Positions 1 to 8,131 of a DNA stretch of 64,000 nucleotides are shown piece by piece. A program made the translations under genes and the position numbers. This stretch comes from an uncultured Lachnospiraceae bacterium (GTDB lineage Bacteria; Bacillota; Clostridia; Lachnospirales; Lachnospiraceae). The DNA is taken from the NCBI GenBank assembly GCA_947591155.1, contig CANQDA010000015.1:1-64000 (forward strand), read 5' to 3'. Positions within the stretch are counted from its first letter, which is position 1. Each line of letters starts with the position of its first letter. The notes beneath the pieces are model-generated. The model ran no database searches. It had not been told where the DNA came from and saw only the letters and a program-made list of their open reading frames with translations.

Positions 1-4
1 AAAA

Positions 5-32
5 CTGCCACCAGACCTAAATCTGATGGCAG
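5..32. terminator. Bidirectional hairpin terminator
   Basis: An 11-bp stem with one mismatch (5-15 pairing with 22-32) is flanked by A/T tracts on both sides. On the minus strand it follows the stop of the LRR gene by about 25 bases and runs into a U-tract at the window edge. Confidence 0.7.
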
Positions 33-55
33 AAAATTTTTATTTTTTTGATTGT

Positions 56-754
56 CTACTTGACGGGGAGCGGTTCAATGGTCAAACTATTTGGCAATTT
101 TATATAGCTCAAGCTCTTACATCCGCTGAATGCGTTACGGCAAATTCTGGTTACTCCTTCCGGAACAGTAACACTTATTAAACTGCTGCAGTTATCAAAT
201 GCTCCTATCGGGATATACGTTATGCCTTTTGGTATAACAACACTTCTTATTCTGTCCCGGTTTGAACAAGTCGCGAATATGTATCCTCCAAGGTCTGTCA
301 CAGGCCTGTTATTGATTCTGGAGGGGATTACTATATCTGCGGCATTTCCCAAATATTTCATAAGAATGGTTTTATCGCTTTGAGTGATATATTCCCAATC
401 TTTGCTGCTGTCTTTTGGATCAACGCTATCTACATCTGAATCCAGAACCGACACTTTGCAGGTATACTTCTTCTTTCCTACTTTTGCCGTGATTTTTGCT
501 CTGCCCGTCTTCTTTGCCGTAACAACGCCCTTGGAATTGACCGTCGCGACCTTTATATTACTGGAAGACCATCTCACCTTTACTTTTGTTCCGATAATTT
601 TTAGCTTTGCTTTTTGGCCTTCGATTAATTTGACAGTCCTCCTGTTAAGCTCGATCTTCGCATTTACCTGCATCGATGGTGCAATCACAAAAAGAGAAAA
701 TACCAGTATGAGCCAAAATAAGTTTCTTTTTTGTTTGTTCTTTACCATCTTCAT
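56..754 (-). CDS. Secreted Big2-domain / BspA-type LRR protein
   Basis: Probable cell-surface or secreted protein. The start at 754 is chosen because GGAG sits 7 bases upstream; the frame opens further upstream without a ribosome site. The 232-residue product has a signal peptide (Lys-rich start, hydrophobic stretch, cleavage near VNA), then a bacterial Ig-like Big2 module (roughly residues 32-100, with WSSSN and VNSKGVVTAKKTG), then about three BspA-type leucine-rich repeats with IPKGITYIPIGAF and VPEGVTRICRNAF signatures. It ends abruptly inside what reads like the next repeat (LPNSLT followed by a short unrelated tail), so the repeat array may be shortened. No sortase motif or membrane anchor is visible. 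It is divergent from an XRE repressor, which may control it. Ligand unknown. Confidence 0.75.
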   Translation of the reverse strand: MKMVKNKQKRNLFWLILVFSLFVIAPSMQVNAKIELNRRTVKLIEGQKAKLKIIGTKVKVRWSSSNIKVATVNSKGVVTAKKTGRAKITAKVGKKKYTCKVSVLDSDVDSVDPKDSSKDWEYITQSDKTILMKYLGNAADIVIPSRINNRPVTDLGGYIFATCSNRDRIRSVVIPKGITYIPIGAFDNCSSLISVTVPEGVTRICRNAFSGCKSLSYIKLPNSLTIEPLPVK

Positions 755-856
755 TTTTACACTCCACATAAGAAATAATTTTGCAGCAACAAATTTCAAT
801 CATATCGTTCTTGAATCGTTTTGCTCTTTTTTATGCATAATCTAATGTATTTATTT

Positions 857-899
857 CATTAAAAACGCATATCGCGCATAGTCAACTTTTATCGCGTAT
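857..899. promoter_or_regulatory. Promoter region with paired 10-bp operator-like repeats
   Basis: Two direct repeats, TATCGCGCAT (870-879) and TATCGCGTAT (890-899), start exactly 20 bp apart, two helical turns. A minus-strand promoter for the LRR gene can be drawn as TTGACT (885-880), a 17-bp spacer and TTAATG (862-857); the first repeat lies in its spacer. The neighbouring XRE protein is the obvious candidate binder, but this is inference. Confidence 0.4.
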
Positions 900-952
900 T
901 ATTGAGCAATTTATATTTTTTTCATTTAGTATTAAATCGAGGAGTGATCGAT

Positions 953-1288
953 ATGAGTTTCGGCAATAATCTGCGCACACTAATTGAAGAGCGGAATTTA
1001 ACACAAAAAGAAATGGCAAAGCAGTTAAGCTTAGCGCCATCTACGATAGGCAGTTATATACATGACACGAGGGAGCCTGACTTTGCCACATTGAAATTAT
1101 TGGCAAAGTATTTTGATGTTTCCATTGACTATCTGTTAGACTATCGTCCGGAAAAATCCATATCGAATCAGGAAAACGATATGTTACGCATTTTCCGTTC
1201 TCTTTCCGAAAGTCAGAAAGCAATCTGCATTGAACAATGTCGGGCATTCATACGAGTAAATCATCAGGAACGGGAAAACAAAAAGTAA
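953..1288 (+). CDS. XRE-family helix-turn-helix transcriptional regulator
   Basis: Small DNA-binding regulator of 111 residues. The start at 953 has GAGGAG about 10 bases upstream; the longer frame from 902 has none. Residues 5-60 form a Cro/C1-type helix-turn-helix, with LTQKEMAKQLSLAPSTI as helices 2-3 and the usual SIDYLLDY end. The C-terminal half (EKSISNQENDMLRIFRSLSE onward) is helical and resembles the tail of stand-alone chromosomal XRE repressors rather than phage CI proteins, with no peptidase domain. It is divergent from the LRR gene across about 200 bp containing the paired repeats, so it may regulate that gene and itself. Effector unknown. Confidence 0.85.
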   Translation: MSFGNNLRTLIEERNLTQKEMAKQLSLAPSTIGSYIHDTREPDFATLKLLAKYFDVSIDYLLDYRPEKSISNQENDMLRIFRSLSESQKAICIEQCRAFIRVNHQERENKK

Positions 1289-1335
1289 GTAAACAATCGT
1301 CAAGTATCAAACTTACTAGATCCCTGAAGCCGCAA

Positions 1336-2328
1336 TCAGCATCTGTCCGCGATCTCTTCTCCCGCTCTCACCGGGATTTCCCCATTCTCATTCGTGCGCT
1401 CGTACAATTTCTTGCAAAAACGGACAGCGTCCTTCTCCAGCAAAAGGATGATCGTCGAACCGCCGAATTCAAAATATCCTTTCTCCTCGCGCGCGTGGAC
1501 GTAGTTGGTCTCCATCGTCAGGCGTTCGTTGCAAATCCTCCCGACGAGCAGCGCCCCGATCTCCATCTGCACCATCATCCCGAACTTTTTTGTCCGTATC
1601 AGCTGATATTCCCTGCTGTTCTGAGCGAACACGGGAATCTCGCGCAGCGCGATCGGCCGGACACAGTGCAACTTTCCAGAAATTTTTCGGTGTCGCAGTA
1701 CCGTCCCGTCCGCCGCGTAACAGTAGCGATGATAGTTCGCGGGCGTCAGGCGGAAAACGAGCGCCAGACCGTCGCGAAAACGCGCGGCGAGCGCACGGTC
1801 CCTCAGCAGATCCTCAAGGGAAAATCTCGTATGCTTGACGTCAAATATCGCATTCCCCCGAATCGGAATCGGAGTCAGGAAACCGTCGCAGGGGCTATGA
1901 AGGCACCCGGAAAGCCCAGTAGATAGGTTAGCTGAATTTTCCGGATTGCCTGAATCTTCATTGCCAATTACCGTCTCGTTAATGTTATGCATGGATTTAC
2001 AATCTGCATCGCAGGAATCGCCCGGCACATTTCGCCTGCGGCCTTCCGCATCGCAAAAATATTCGGTATCATACTCCAACCCCGCGAACGCGTCCCGCCG
2101 CCTCCTCGTAAAAAACGCGTTAAACGACGGGAAGCCGCCTTCCGGTACCTCGACGCCCGTCAGGTCGATTCCATGCTTCCGAATATAATGCGGCACGATC
2201 CCCGCGGACGCGTGCGACGAAAGAAACCGTCCCGCGGCCTTGGAAACCCCCGGCTGCGTCAAAAGCCGGAGCGCCAGCCTCCCCGGAACGGTCCCATACA
2301 AAAATCTCACCGAAACAGACTCTTTCAT
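1336..2328 (-). CDS. psd: Phosphatidylserine decarboxylase proenzyme
   Basis: Converts phosphatidylserine to phosphatidylethanolamine at the membrane. The 330-residue product has the family N-terminal region (FPSFNAFFTRRRR) and a C-terminal FGGST motif with Ser at about 291. In this family, self-cleavage before that Ser creates the pyruvoyl group and splits the protein into beta and alpha chains. The start at 2328 overlaps the pssA stop in an ATGA arrangement, suggesting translational coupling; a GTG at 2340 is the alternative. It is the last gene of a four-gene phospholipid operon. The central region around residues 100-130 looks like a lineage-specific insertion. Confidence 0.9.
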   Translation of the reverse strand: MKESVSVRFLYGTVPGRLALRLLTQPGVSKAAGRFLSSHASAGIVPHYIRKHGIDLTGVEVPEGGFPSFNAFFTRRRRDAFAGLEYDTEYFCDAEGRRRNVPGDSCDADCKSMHNINETVIGNEDSGNPENSANLSTGLSGCLHSPCDGFLTPIPIRGNAIFDVKHTRFSLEDLLRDRALAARFRDGLALVFRLTPANYHRYCYAADGTVLRHRKISGKLHCVRPIALREIPVFAQNSREYQLIRTKKFGMMVQMEIGALLVGRICNERLTMETNYVHAREEKGYFEFGGSTIILLLEKDAVRFCKKLYERTNENGEIPVRAGEEIADRC

Positions 2329-2966
2329 ACCGCATCCCACCCCATAAAAAACAGTAGCGCGATCGCTTCGAGCACCCCGAGGATCACCAGTCCGATCTTC
2401 CCGATAATGCCCGGCTTTTTGATCTCGATCGGCGACAGATAGCCAACCCCCATCGCAAACAAAAGCAGCGGGAAATAGATCGCTCTCTTACAGATGCGGT
2501 GATCGTACAAAAGGTAGACGATCGGCAGCAACACCGCGATCGTCGTCACCGGAACGCCGAGATAACTCTTGCGTTTCCCTTCGTGCTCCTTCTGCCGCTC
2601 TGCTTCCAGCACATTGAAATACGCCAGACGGATCAGCGCGCACAGGACAAACGCCGCGGCCACCACCCCGGCCAGCCTGCTCTTTCCGCAGATCATATAG
2701 ACAAAAATACCTGGCAGCACACCGAAGCTCACCAGATCGCTGAGCGAATCGATCTGAATTCCGAAATTTTTCTCCTGATCATTTCTCTCCTTTGTAGATG
2801 CCACCGCCCCGTCGAACATGTCGCAGACGCCGGAAAACATCAGGCAGAGTATCGCCTCCCAGTATCTCTGGTTCAGCACGCACAGAATCCCGTAAAAAGC
2901 GAACAGCATGCCGCAGTATGTAAGTATCACCGTGTAATCATAGTATCCCAATAGTCTCTTCTTCAT
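2325..2966 (-). CDS. pssA: CDP-diacylglycerol--serine O-phosphatidyltransferase (PS synthase)
   Basis: Integral-membrane CDP-alcohol phosphatidyltransferase expected to make phosphatidylserine from CDP-diacylglycerol and serine, feeding the decarboxylase next door. The 213 residues contain several hydrophobic helices and the family motif read as CDMFDGAVAS then GIQIDSLSDLVSFG, giving the metal-binding aspartates. The usual DGxxAR has Ser in place of Arg (DGAVAS), which is odd for the family. The stop overlaps the psd start (ATGA) and the upstream gene ends 12 bases before. The pairing with psd makes the serine-specific assignment firm compared with other CDP-alcohol transferases. Confidence 0.88.
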   Translation of the reverse strand: MKKRLLGYYDYTVILTYCGMLFAFYGILCVLNQRYWEAILCLMFSGVCDMFDGAVASTKERNDQEKNFGIQIDSLSDLVSFGVLPGIFVYMICGKSRLAGVVAAAFVLCALIRLAYFNVLEAERQKEHEGKRKSYLGVPVTTIAVLLPIVYLLYDHRICKRAIYFPLLLFAMGVGYLSPIEIKKPGIIGKIGLVILGVLEAIALLFFMGWDAV

Positions 2967-2978
2967 GACATGCCCCCT

Positions 2979-3548
2979 TTATCTGATCAGTCCGAACACA
3001 ATACTGTATGCCAGAATGCACCACGGTTTTCCGAGAATAATGATCCAGATAAATTTTTTTGCGCTCATCCGGATCAGTCCGGAAAAGTAGCACAGAAAAT
3101 CGTCCGGAAACAGCGGCAGCAGGGTCGCGATAAACAGAAACAATCCGTAAGATCTGCTCTTCTCGATCCGCCCGCGCCATTTTTCATACATCTCCTCCGA
3201 AAACATCGTGAGTACCAGATCGATCCCATACCTTCGCGCCAAAAAATACGCGATGATCGACCCCGCGCTGATCCCGATGTAATTGCACCAGAATCCAATC
3301 GCAGGCCCGAACATGACCGCGCCGGCCGCGCAGCCAAGATAGCCCGGCACCACCGGCACCACGACCTGAAACGCCTGAAACACCGTGAGAAACAACGGCG
3401 CCGCCACGCCGAAGCGCTCCATGTACTGCTGAAGGGACTCGACCGAATTGAATTTATGGCTCAGCAGGAGTTTCGCAAGCAGGGCCAGAAGGATCACAAA
3501 ACCTGCAATAACCAAAATGCGCAGTTTTTTGTTCAAGCGGATCTTCAC
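2979..3548 (-). CDS. TVP38/TMEM64 (DedA/VTT) family membrane protein
   Basis: Polytopic membrane protein of 189 residues from the VTT/DedA superfamily, whose members are linked to lipid scrambling or flipping and envelope homeostasis. Visible family features are an N-terminal helix, a PVVPGYLGCAAGAVMFG re-entrant segment with small residues, GISAGSIIAYFLARRYG, and the second re-entrant loop LLPLFPDDFLCYFSGL. It lies between a PAP2 phosphatase (9-base gap upstream) and PS synthase, so a lipid-transport role is plausible. The substrate cannot be told from sequence. Confidence 0.85.
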   Translation of the reverse strand: MKIRLNKKLRILVIAGFVILLALLAKLLLSHKFNSVESLQQYMERFGVAAPLFLTVFQAFQVVVPVVPGYLGCAAGAVMFGPAIGFWCNYIGISAGSIIAYFLARRYGIDLVLTMFSEEMYEKWRGRIEKSRSYGLFLFIATLLPLFPDDFLCYFSGLIRMSAKKFIWIIILGKPWCILAYSIVFGLIR

Positions 3549-3557
3549 CCCTTCCCG

Positions 3558-4214
3558 TCATCTGCGCAATCGCATCATGATGTTCCTGTAACGTCTTGAA
3601 AACCCGCTTTTCTCCACAAGCCGATAGCTGCCCTCCGCGAGCGCGACTCCGGCAAACACATCCACAAGCACGTGCTGCTTCGTCGTGAGCGTCGACACAC
3701 AAATCGCAAGAGCGGTGACGAGGGAAATCGCACGGTACCATTTTGGCACATGCTCGTTGCTCCGCACCGCGATAAAACCGAACCAGCTTGTCAGACAGTG
3801 AATGGAAGGAAAGAGATTATCCGCCGCGTCAATCTCATAGAGAAAACGCATCAGCGAATCCCAGACAGAACTGCCCGCAATGTCCGGGCGCACGTTCGTC
3901 GTTGGAAATACCAAAAAACAGATGAGGCAGACCAGCTTTGCGGCAAAATCCGCGCTGAGAAGGCGAAACGCCTCGTCTCTGCGCTGCCGGGCTCCTATGA
4001 CATAGTTCACGATCCAGAACAGATAGCTGCCAAAATAGATGGCAACCGTCCAGGATACCAGCGGAATTCTTCCGTCCAGCGCACAGGAAATATCATAGTG
4101 AACCCGTCCCGCTGTCAGCAGCCGCGTGCCGAAATAGGCCACGGTATTGCAGGCGATCGCCGCAAGAAGCGGCAGGAGCATTTCGTCCGGTATGATTTCC
4201 CTGATCTTTCGCAT
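3558..4214 (-). CDS. PAP2-superfamily membrane phosphatase
   Basis: Probable membrane lipid phosphatase of the PAP2 type, 218 residues with about six hydrophobic helices. Active-site motifs are recognisable: NLFPSIHCLTSWF (the PSxH part) and LTTKQHVLVDVFAG (the SxxxxxHxxxD part, here with Thr). The N-terminal KxxxxxxRP motif is weak. First gene of the operon with TVP38, PS synthase and PS decarboxylase; the ribosome site AAGGAAGG precedes the start and a TATAAT lies at 4250-4245 on the minus strand. Likely substrates are phosphatidate, phosphatidylglycerophosphate or undecaprenyl pyrophosphate; context favours a phospholipid precursor, but this is inference. Confidence 0.8.
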   Translation of the reverse strand: MRKIREIIPDEMLLPLLAAIACNTVAYFGTRLLTAGRVHYDISCALDGRIPLVSWTVAIYFGSYLFWIVNYVIGARQRRDEAFRLLSADFAAKLVCLICFLVFPTTNVRPDIAGSSVWDSLMRFLYEIDAADNLFPSIHCLTSWFGFIAVRSNEHVPKWYRAISLVTALAICVSTLTTKQHVLVDVFAGVALAEGSYRLVEKSGFSRRYRNIMMRLRR

Positions 4215-4317
4215 AGATCCTTCCTTTCACATAGTTGCATCACAATTATACCGAATAGTTCTTACCTCCCCTTTAAAATTTTCTTAATTTTCCTTAACAA
4301 ATGCGCCAAATTCAAAC

Positions 4318-4346
4318 AAAAGGATTCCGGCTTTAAACCGGAATCC
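4318..4346 (-). terminator. Intrinsic terminator overlapping a stop codon
   Basis: Perfect 9-bp stem (4322-4330 with 4338-4346), 7-base loop, then a short U-tract on the minus strand. The TAA stop of the SleC-like gene (4335-4333) sits in the loop, so the last codons form the first arm. Confidence 0.75.
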
Positions 4347-6000
4347 GTAATACCTGCCCGACTACAATGATATCGCTTGTCAATCCGTTCGCCTGTTTGA
4401 TCGCTTCCACCGTGGTGCCGTAGCGTCTGGCAATCTTCCAGAGCGAATCTCCTGCCTGAACGGTATAGGTGGCCATCCCCACATCCGGTCCCGGAGAAGG
4501 AACATTCTCCCCGATCCCCAGATAATTATTATACAGCGCTCTCCAGGTCTGCCTGCCTACGATTCCGTCCGGGCTCAGCCCCATCTGACGTTGGAACGCA
4601 ACGACCGACTGCCTGGTCTCGTTTCCAAAAATACCGTCCTGCGCCGGAGCCAGTATATTTGGATAATATTGTGCAATCACGTTCAGCAGATACTGCAATG
4701 TTATCACATCCTGCCCGCGCGAACCCTGTCGCAGCACCGCGCTCGGAGGAACTGTCCCGATGCCGAGACTCGTACCCTCGCTGTCAAGTTCCGCCAGCCT
4801 TGTTACCGCCGTGTAAATGCCGGACAGCTTATACCATGTCGTTTTTCCAACGATACCATCTGCCGTCAGGTTGAAAATGCTCTGGAATTTTTGCACCGCG
4901 GCTCGTGTGCTCTCACCGAATGTCCCCTCGGGATCCGTAATGGTCGGAATCGCCGGATAATTGCGCCGGACTCTTCCGAGCCACGTCTGAAGCGTCTGAA
5001 CATCCAGACCGCTGCTCCCGACGCGCAATGCCGTCCCCGGATAAGACGACAGCGCATTTGTTACGATGTTCGTCTTCGCGAGCTCAATGTCATCCGGATA
5101 ATAATATCGCAGAATCCGTTCCGCTGAATAGCCCTGATTGGCGAGCGAAACGCTACCCCATTGGGACAGCCCGTTGCAGGTTGTTGTCGTCCCGTTACAG
5201 AAGGATGTGAAATAAGGCGAGCTCTGACCCCTTCTGCGGACATATTCCCCGTACAGCTCATCGACCACGTCGCTGATCGAATCGTAGATCGGACGGCCTT
5301 GCACATAATACTGGTCATACGCCGTGCTGTTCGTGATGTCGAAATTGTAGCCGCGGCTCCGATACCATTCCGTGTAGACGCGGTTCAGTGCAAAGCTCAT
5401 GATCGCGTAGACGTTGGCCTTCAGCGCCTCCCGCGGCCAGGTCGGATAGACCTCACTGCTCGCGACATTCTTCACATAATTGAGAAACGGCACCTGCACA
5501 TTCGCCGCCTGCGTGTTCGGCGCCCCCAGATGCACAGTAATCGGATTCGGGATCACCACCTGGCGCAACACGATCGGCTGCGGCACATCTTCCTCCTGAT
5601 CCTGCTGCTGCCGCTGATCCGCAAATTCCACAGCGGGCTCTCCGACATCGATATACTCGATCATGCGGGACGTCCCTCGTTCTTCAAGAGGAGCGAGCAT
5701 GACTGGCAGCACAGTTGTCTGTCCGTCAAAGATCGGAATTTCCCCGACCGAGACTGGTTTAAATCCCTCCGCATCCACGGTCACGCTGTACTCCACATAA
5801 GGTTTTCCCGGATAACCCGGGCTTTGCGAGTAACTCGCGTCCATTGTCTCCAGAGAGACTGCCCGTGTCTCTCCGCTCTCATCCGTGACAAGCTGATAGG
5901 TGGTATTTCCCTCATCGTCCAGCACCCATACCCGGGCGCCCATAAGCGGGACAGCGTCCTGCGCCGTCCTTGCCTGTATCTGCAGATATCCGATAGCCAT
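4333..6000 (-). CDS. SleC-like SpoIID / peptidoglycan-binding / LysM protein
   Basis: Likely spore-cortex or cell-wall lytic protein, 555 residues. Residues 1-105 form a transthyretin-like beta domain as in SleC N-termini ([26 protein letters not shown]). Residues about 170-300 are a SpoIID-type domain: [15 protein letters not shown] has a Glu (183) at the position of the SpoIID catalytic Glu, followed by [20 protein letters not shown]. Two peptidoglycan-binding-1 repeats follow (each with DG(I)FGxxTRxxVxxFQ and DGIVGxxTW), then a C-terminal LysM ([20 protein letters not shown]). No signal peptide is visible, as in SleC, which is made inside the sporulating mother cell. SleC itself is shorter; the second binding repeat and LysM are extra. 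A vegetative role is possible. Confidence 0.75.
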   Translation of the reverse strand: MAIGYLQIQARTAQDAVPLMGARVWVLDDEGNTTYQLVTDESGETRAVSLETMDASYSQSPGYPGKPYVEYSVTVDAEGFKPVSVGEIPIFDGQTTVLPVMLAPLEERGTSRMIEYIDVGEPAVEFADQRQQQDQEEDVPQPIVLRQVVIPNPITVHLGAPNTQAANVQVPFLNYVKNVASSEVYPTWPREALKANVYAIMSFALNRVYTEWYRSRGYNFDITNSTAYDQYYVQGRPIYDSISDVVDELYGEYVRRRGQSSPYFTSFCNGTTTTCNGLSQWGSVSLANQGYSAERILRYYYPDDIELAKTNIVTNALSSYPGTALRVGSSGLDVQTLQTWLGRVRRNYPAIPTITDPEGTFGESTRAAVQKFQSIFNLTADGIVGKTTWYKLSGIYTAVTRLAELDSEGTSLGIGTVPPSAVLRQGSRGQDVITLQYLLNVIAQYYPNILAPAQDGIFGNETRQSVVAFQRQMGLSPDGIVGRQTWRALYNNYLGIGENVPSPGPDVGMATYTVQAGDSLWKIARRYGTTVEAIKQANGLTSDIIVVGQVLRIPV

Positions 6001-6083
6001 ATGATCCCTGTTCCCATTTTCTCATCGTTATATCATATGCAGATGGATCGTCGATGACAATATTATCCTTTCCTTTTTTGGCC

Positions 6084-6111
6084 AAAAAAAGAGCACCCGG
6101 ATGGATGCTCT
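6084..6111 (-). terminator. Intrinsic terminator of the secreted-protein gene
   Basis: A 9-bp stem with one G-U pair (6090-6098 with 6103-6111) is followed on the minus strand by seven U residues. It lies 25 bases after the stop of the gene ending at 6136 and separates it from the SleC-like gene. Confidence 0.85.
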
Positions 6112-6135
6112 TCCAAATCAGTCTGAATCTTTCTT

Positions 6136-7791
6136 CTACTCCTCCGGCTGCTCCGTCTGCGCGGACTGCGTCGTCCCTGCGTCTTCGGACTGCGCCGTTC
6201 CCGCTTCCGTAGGCTGCGTCATGCTCGTGATCAGGCCTGCAATCTGAGTAATGAATTCATCCGGCATCCCGGCCTTCCTGCAGTTCTCAACGATCGCCTC
6301 CGGATTGACTTCCGCCGCGTACTTCTGCAGATCCTCCTGATCGTTCGCGTCGTACACGACTCCTTCGCCAGCGTTGCTTTCAAGCGACAGATCCGCGCTC
6401 TCATCCGATCTCAGATGCAGCGCCGCGAGCAATTCGTCTTTCATCGTCAGACTCAAAGATACATTCTCGATCTTCTCTTTCGCTCTCCGCTCGACGTCAA
6501 AGATAAGAGCAAAATCCTCCGGCGAGAAAGCTTCCTGCGAATCGCCTGTCTCCCCGGCATAGGTCAGCTTATAAGTGCCGACAAGGTCGCCCATCCCGGC
6601 GTCCACCTCGTAATCGCTCACCTCAATGTTAAGCTGTTGAGACACGTTGCTCGTCACCGTATACTCCCCGTTCAGCTTTCCATCCGTGATCGTGCCGACT
6701 CCTGAGAGAACAACGCTTTCGTCGCTCCCTCCTTCCCCTGTCATGAAGTACATGCGCAGCGCAGCCTGATCGCCCTCTCGGATATTGAGCCATGCAAGCT
6801 GTATCTCCTTCTCTCCGTCCGAGACAAGCGCGAATTCCCGGCCCGCACACTCGTCCTCCGCGTCCAGCCAGATCTTCGACGAGATATAGTTCTCCCCGCC
6901 ATCGCTTTCCAGCTCTGACAGCTTCGGCATATCCGCCTCCATGTCGCTGATCGCCTTGTCCATCGCCTGCTGGTACTCCTCGTAAAAGTTCTCCTGAGAA
7001 GAGAATGTGCCCAGATTCTCGATCATCTCTTTCAACTGCTCGTCATCCCGCGCCTGCTTCGCCATCTCCAGTATAACCTTTGCCAGATCCACCGCGTAGA
7101 GACGTCCTTCCTCCACGGTGAATGCCTCCTCAAGACCCTCCACCGTCTCCGTCTTCTCCTCGGAAGAGGCGTCCGTCATCCTGTCAAACAACATGTCCCC
7201 GTAGCGCTTCAGCAGCTCGGCCACCTCGTCGCCATCCGCCGAAAGCTCCGCCAGGAATTCCGGATTCATCACTTCCTTCAGATGCTGCCACTGCTGCTTT
7301 GCCTCCTCTGTCTCAAACTCAAACGGAGCCCTGAGATAGTTCTCGCTGATCTCCGGCACCCGGAATCTTACCATGTCGCTTCCGAGATCGATCGGCAGCT
7401 CCAGCGTGGCCAGCACGGTGTCGTTCAGGCAGAGGCCGAATGCCGCGTCGAAAATATTGCTCTCCTCCTTCGACGCCGCGATCTGAATCCCGATGTTCTT
7501 AAGCCAATCGAAGTCCAACGGCTCGCTGTCTGTCGTCGTGAAGATGCTGCTCAGCATCGCGCGCACATATTCTCCCAGCTCAAGCTTGATCTCCGCAGAA
7601 GCAGCTCCGCTCTCCCGGCTCACCACCATCTCCTGATCCCACGCCTCCGCGTAAGCGTCCGCAAAGGTCGCCCAGTTCTCGCGCTCCATGTCGACATAAG
7701 CCGCCGAGGCTGTAAGCGGGCTAAGTCCCGCAAGCGCAAGCGAGCCCGCTGCACATATTGCTGTAACCTTCTTTCTGAATCCTGCTCTCAT
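6136..7791 (-). CDS. Secreted protein of unknown function
   Basis: Not recognised. The 551-residue product begins with a clear signal peptide (RKK, hydrophobic core, cleavage near TASAA at about residue 31) and has no lipobox, so it should be exported and released or loosely wall-bound. The mature part is acidic and mixes helical stretches with beta-rich stretches (GVGTITDGKLNGEYTVTS; GTYKLTYAGETG) that resemble domains measuring synthetic-like strand repeats in lipoprotein-type proteins. It ends in a low-complexity Thr/Gln/Ser/Glu tail (AGTAQSEDAGTTQSAQTEQ). The start is supported by AGGAGG 7 bases upstream. It has its own promoter (7941-7913) and terminator, so it is monocistronic. Divergent from the membrane-protein gene at 8132. 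Confidence 0.8.
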   Translation of the reverse strand: MRAGFRKKVTAICAAGSLALAGLSPLTASAAYVDMERENWATFADAYAEAWDQEMVVSRESGAASAEIKLELGEYVRAMLSSIFTTTDSEPLDFDWLKNIGIQIAASKEESNIFDAAFGLCLNDTVLATLELPIDLGSDMVRFRVPEISENYLRAPFEFETEEAKQQWQHLKEVMNPEFLAELSADGDEVAELLKRYGDMLFDRMTDASSEEKTETVEGLEEAFTVEEGRLYAVDLAKVILEMAKQARDDEQLKEMIENLGTFSSQENFYEEYQQAMDKAISDMEADMPKLSELESDGGENYISSKIWLDAEDECAGREFALVSDGEKEIQLAWLNIREGDQAALRMYFMTGEGGSDESVVLSGVGTITDGKLNGEYTVTSNVSQQLNIEVSDYEVDAGMGDLVGTYKLTYAGETGDSQEAFSPEDFALIFDVERRAKEKIENVSLSLTMKDELLAALHLRSDESADLSLESNAGEGVVYDANDQEDLQKYAAEVNPEAIVENCRKAGMPDEFITQIAGLITSMTQPTEAGTAQSEDAGTTQSAQTEQPEE

Positions 7792-7912
7792 CGTATACCT
7801 CCTTGTCCTGCATTCCCGTAAAGTTCCGATCTCAGAATTCCGTCGATCCTTCCAATCTCCGTTTTATCTCGATTTTAGCATAAATCTCTGGTTCAGACCA
7901 GTATTTTGTTTG

Positions 7913-7941
7913 TATATAAAAGATGAATCTATACGTATCAA
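7913..7941 (-). promoter_or_regulatory. Sigma-A-type promoter for the secreted-protein gene
   Basis: TTGATA (7941-7936), a 17-bp spacer and TATATA (7918-7913) on the minus strand, about 120 bases before the start codon at 7791. The 340-bp gap 7792-8131 holds this promoter, a small CTGGT/ACCAG hairpin (7889-7902) in its leader, and a plus-strand TATAAT at 8022-8027 that may serve the gene at 8132. Confidence 0.65.
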
Positions 7942-8131
7942 AATAATATGCCGGAAAAACAAGCGGCAAAAGAGATTCCGAATCCGATTCTGAAGCTCTT
8001 CCCTTTTCTGTAAAAATGGACTATAATCAGACTCGAAAGATGGACGAAGCTTATAGAATAAAGCTGGAGAACAGACCACACAAATCCGGAATCAAAATCA
8101 AATTCCGGCGGGCAGCCAGAAAGGAAACACA

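Noticed and set aside
4277..4291. CodY-box-like sequence upstream of the phospholipid operon
   Set aside because: Only 12 of 15 matches in an A/T-rich stretch and not positioned within a clear promoter.
7864..8079. 71-codon minus-strand frame in the divergent promoter gap
   Set aside because: No ribosome site, overlaps both promoters, no recognisable features.
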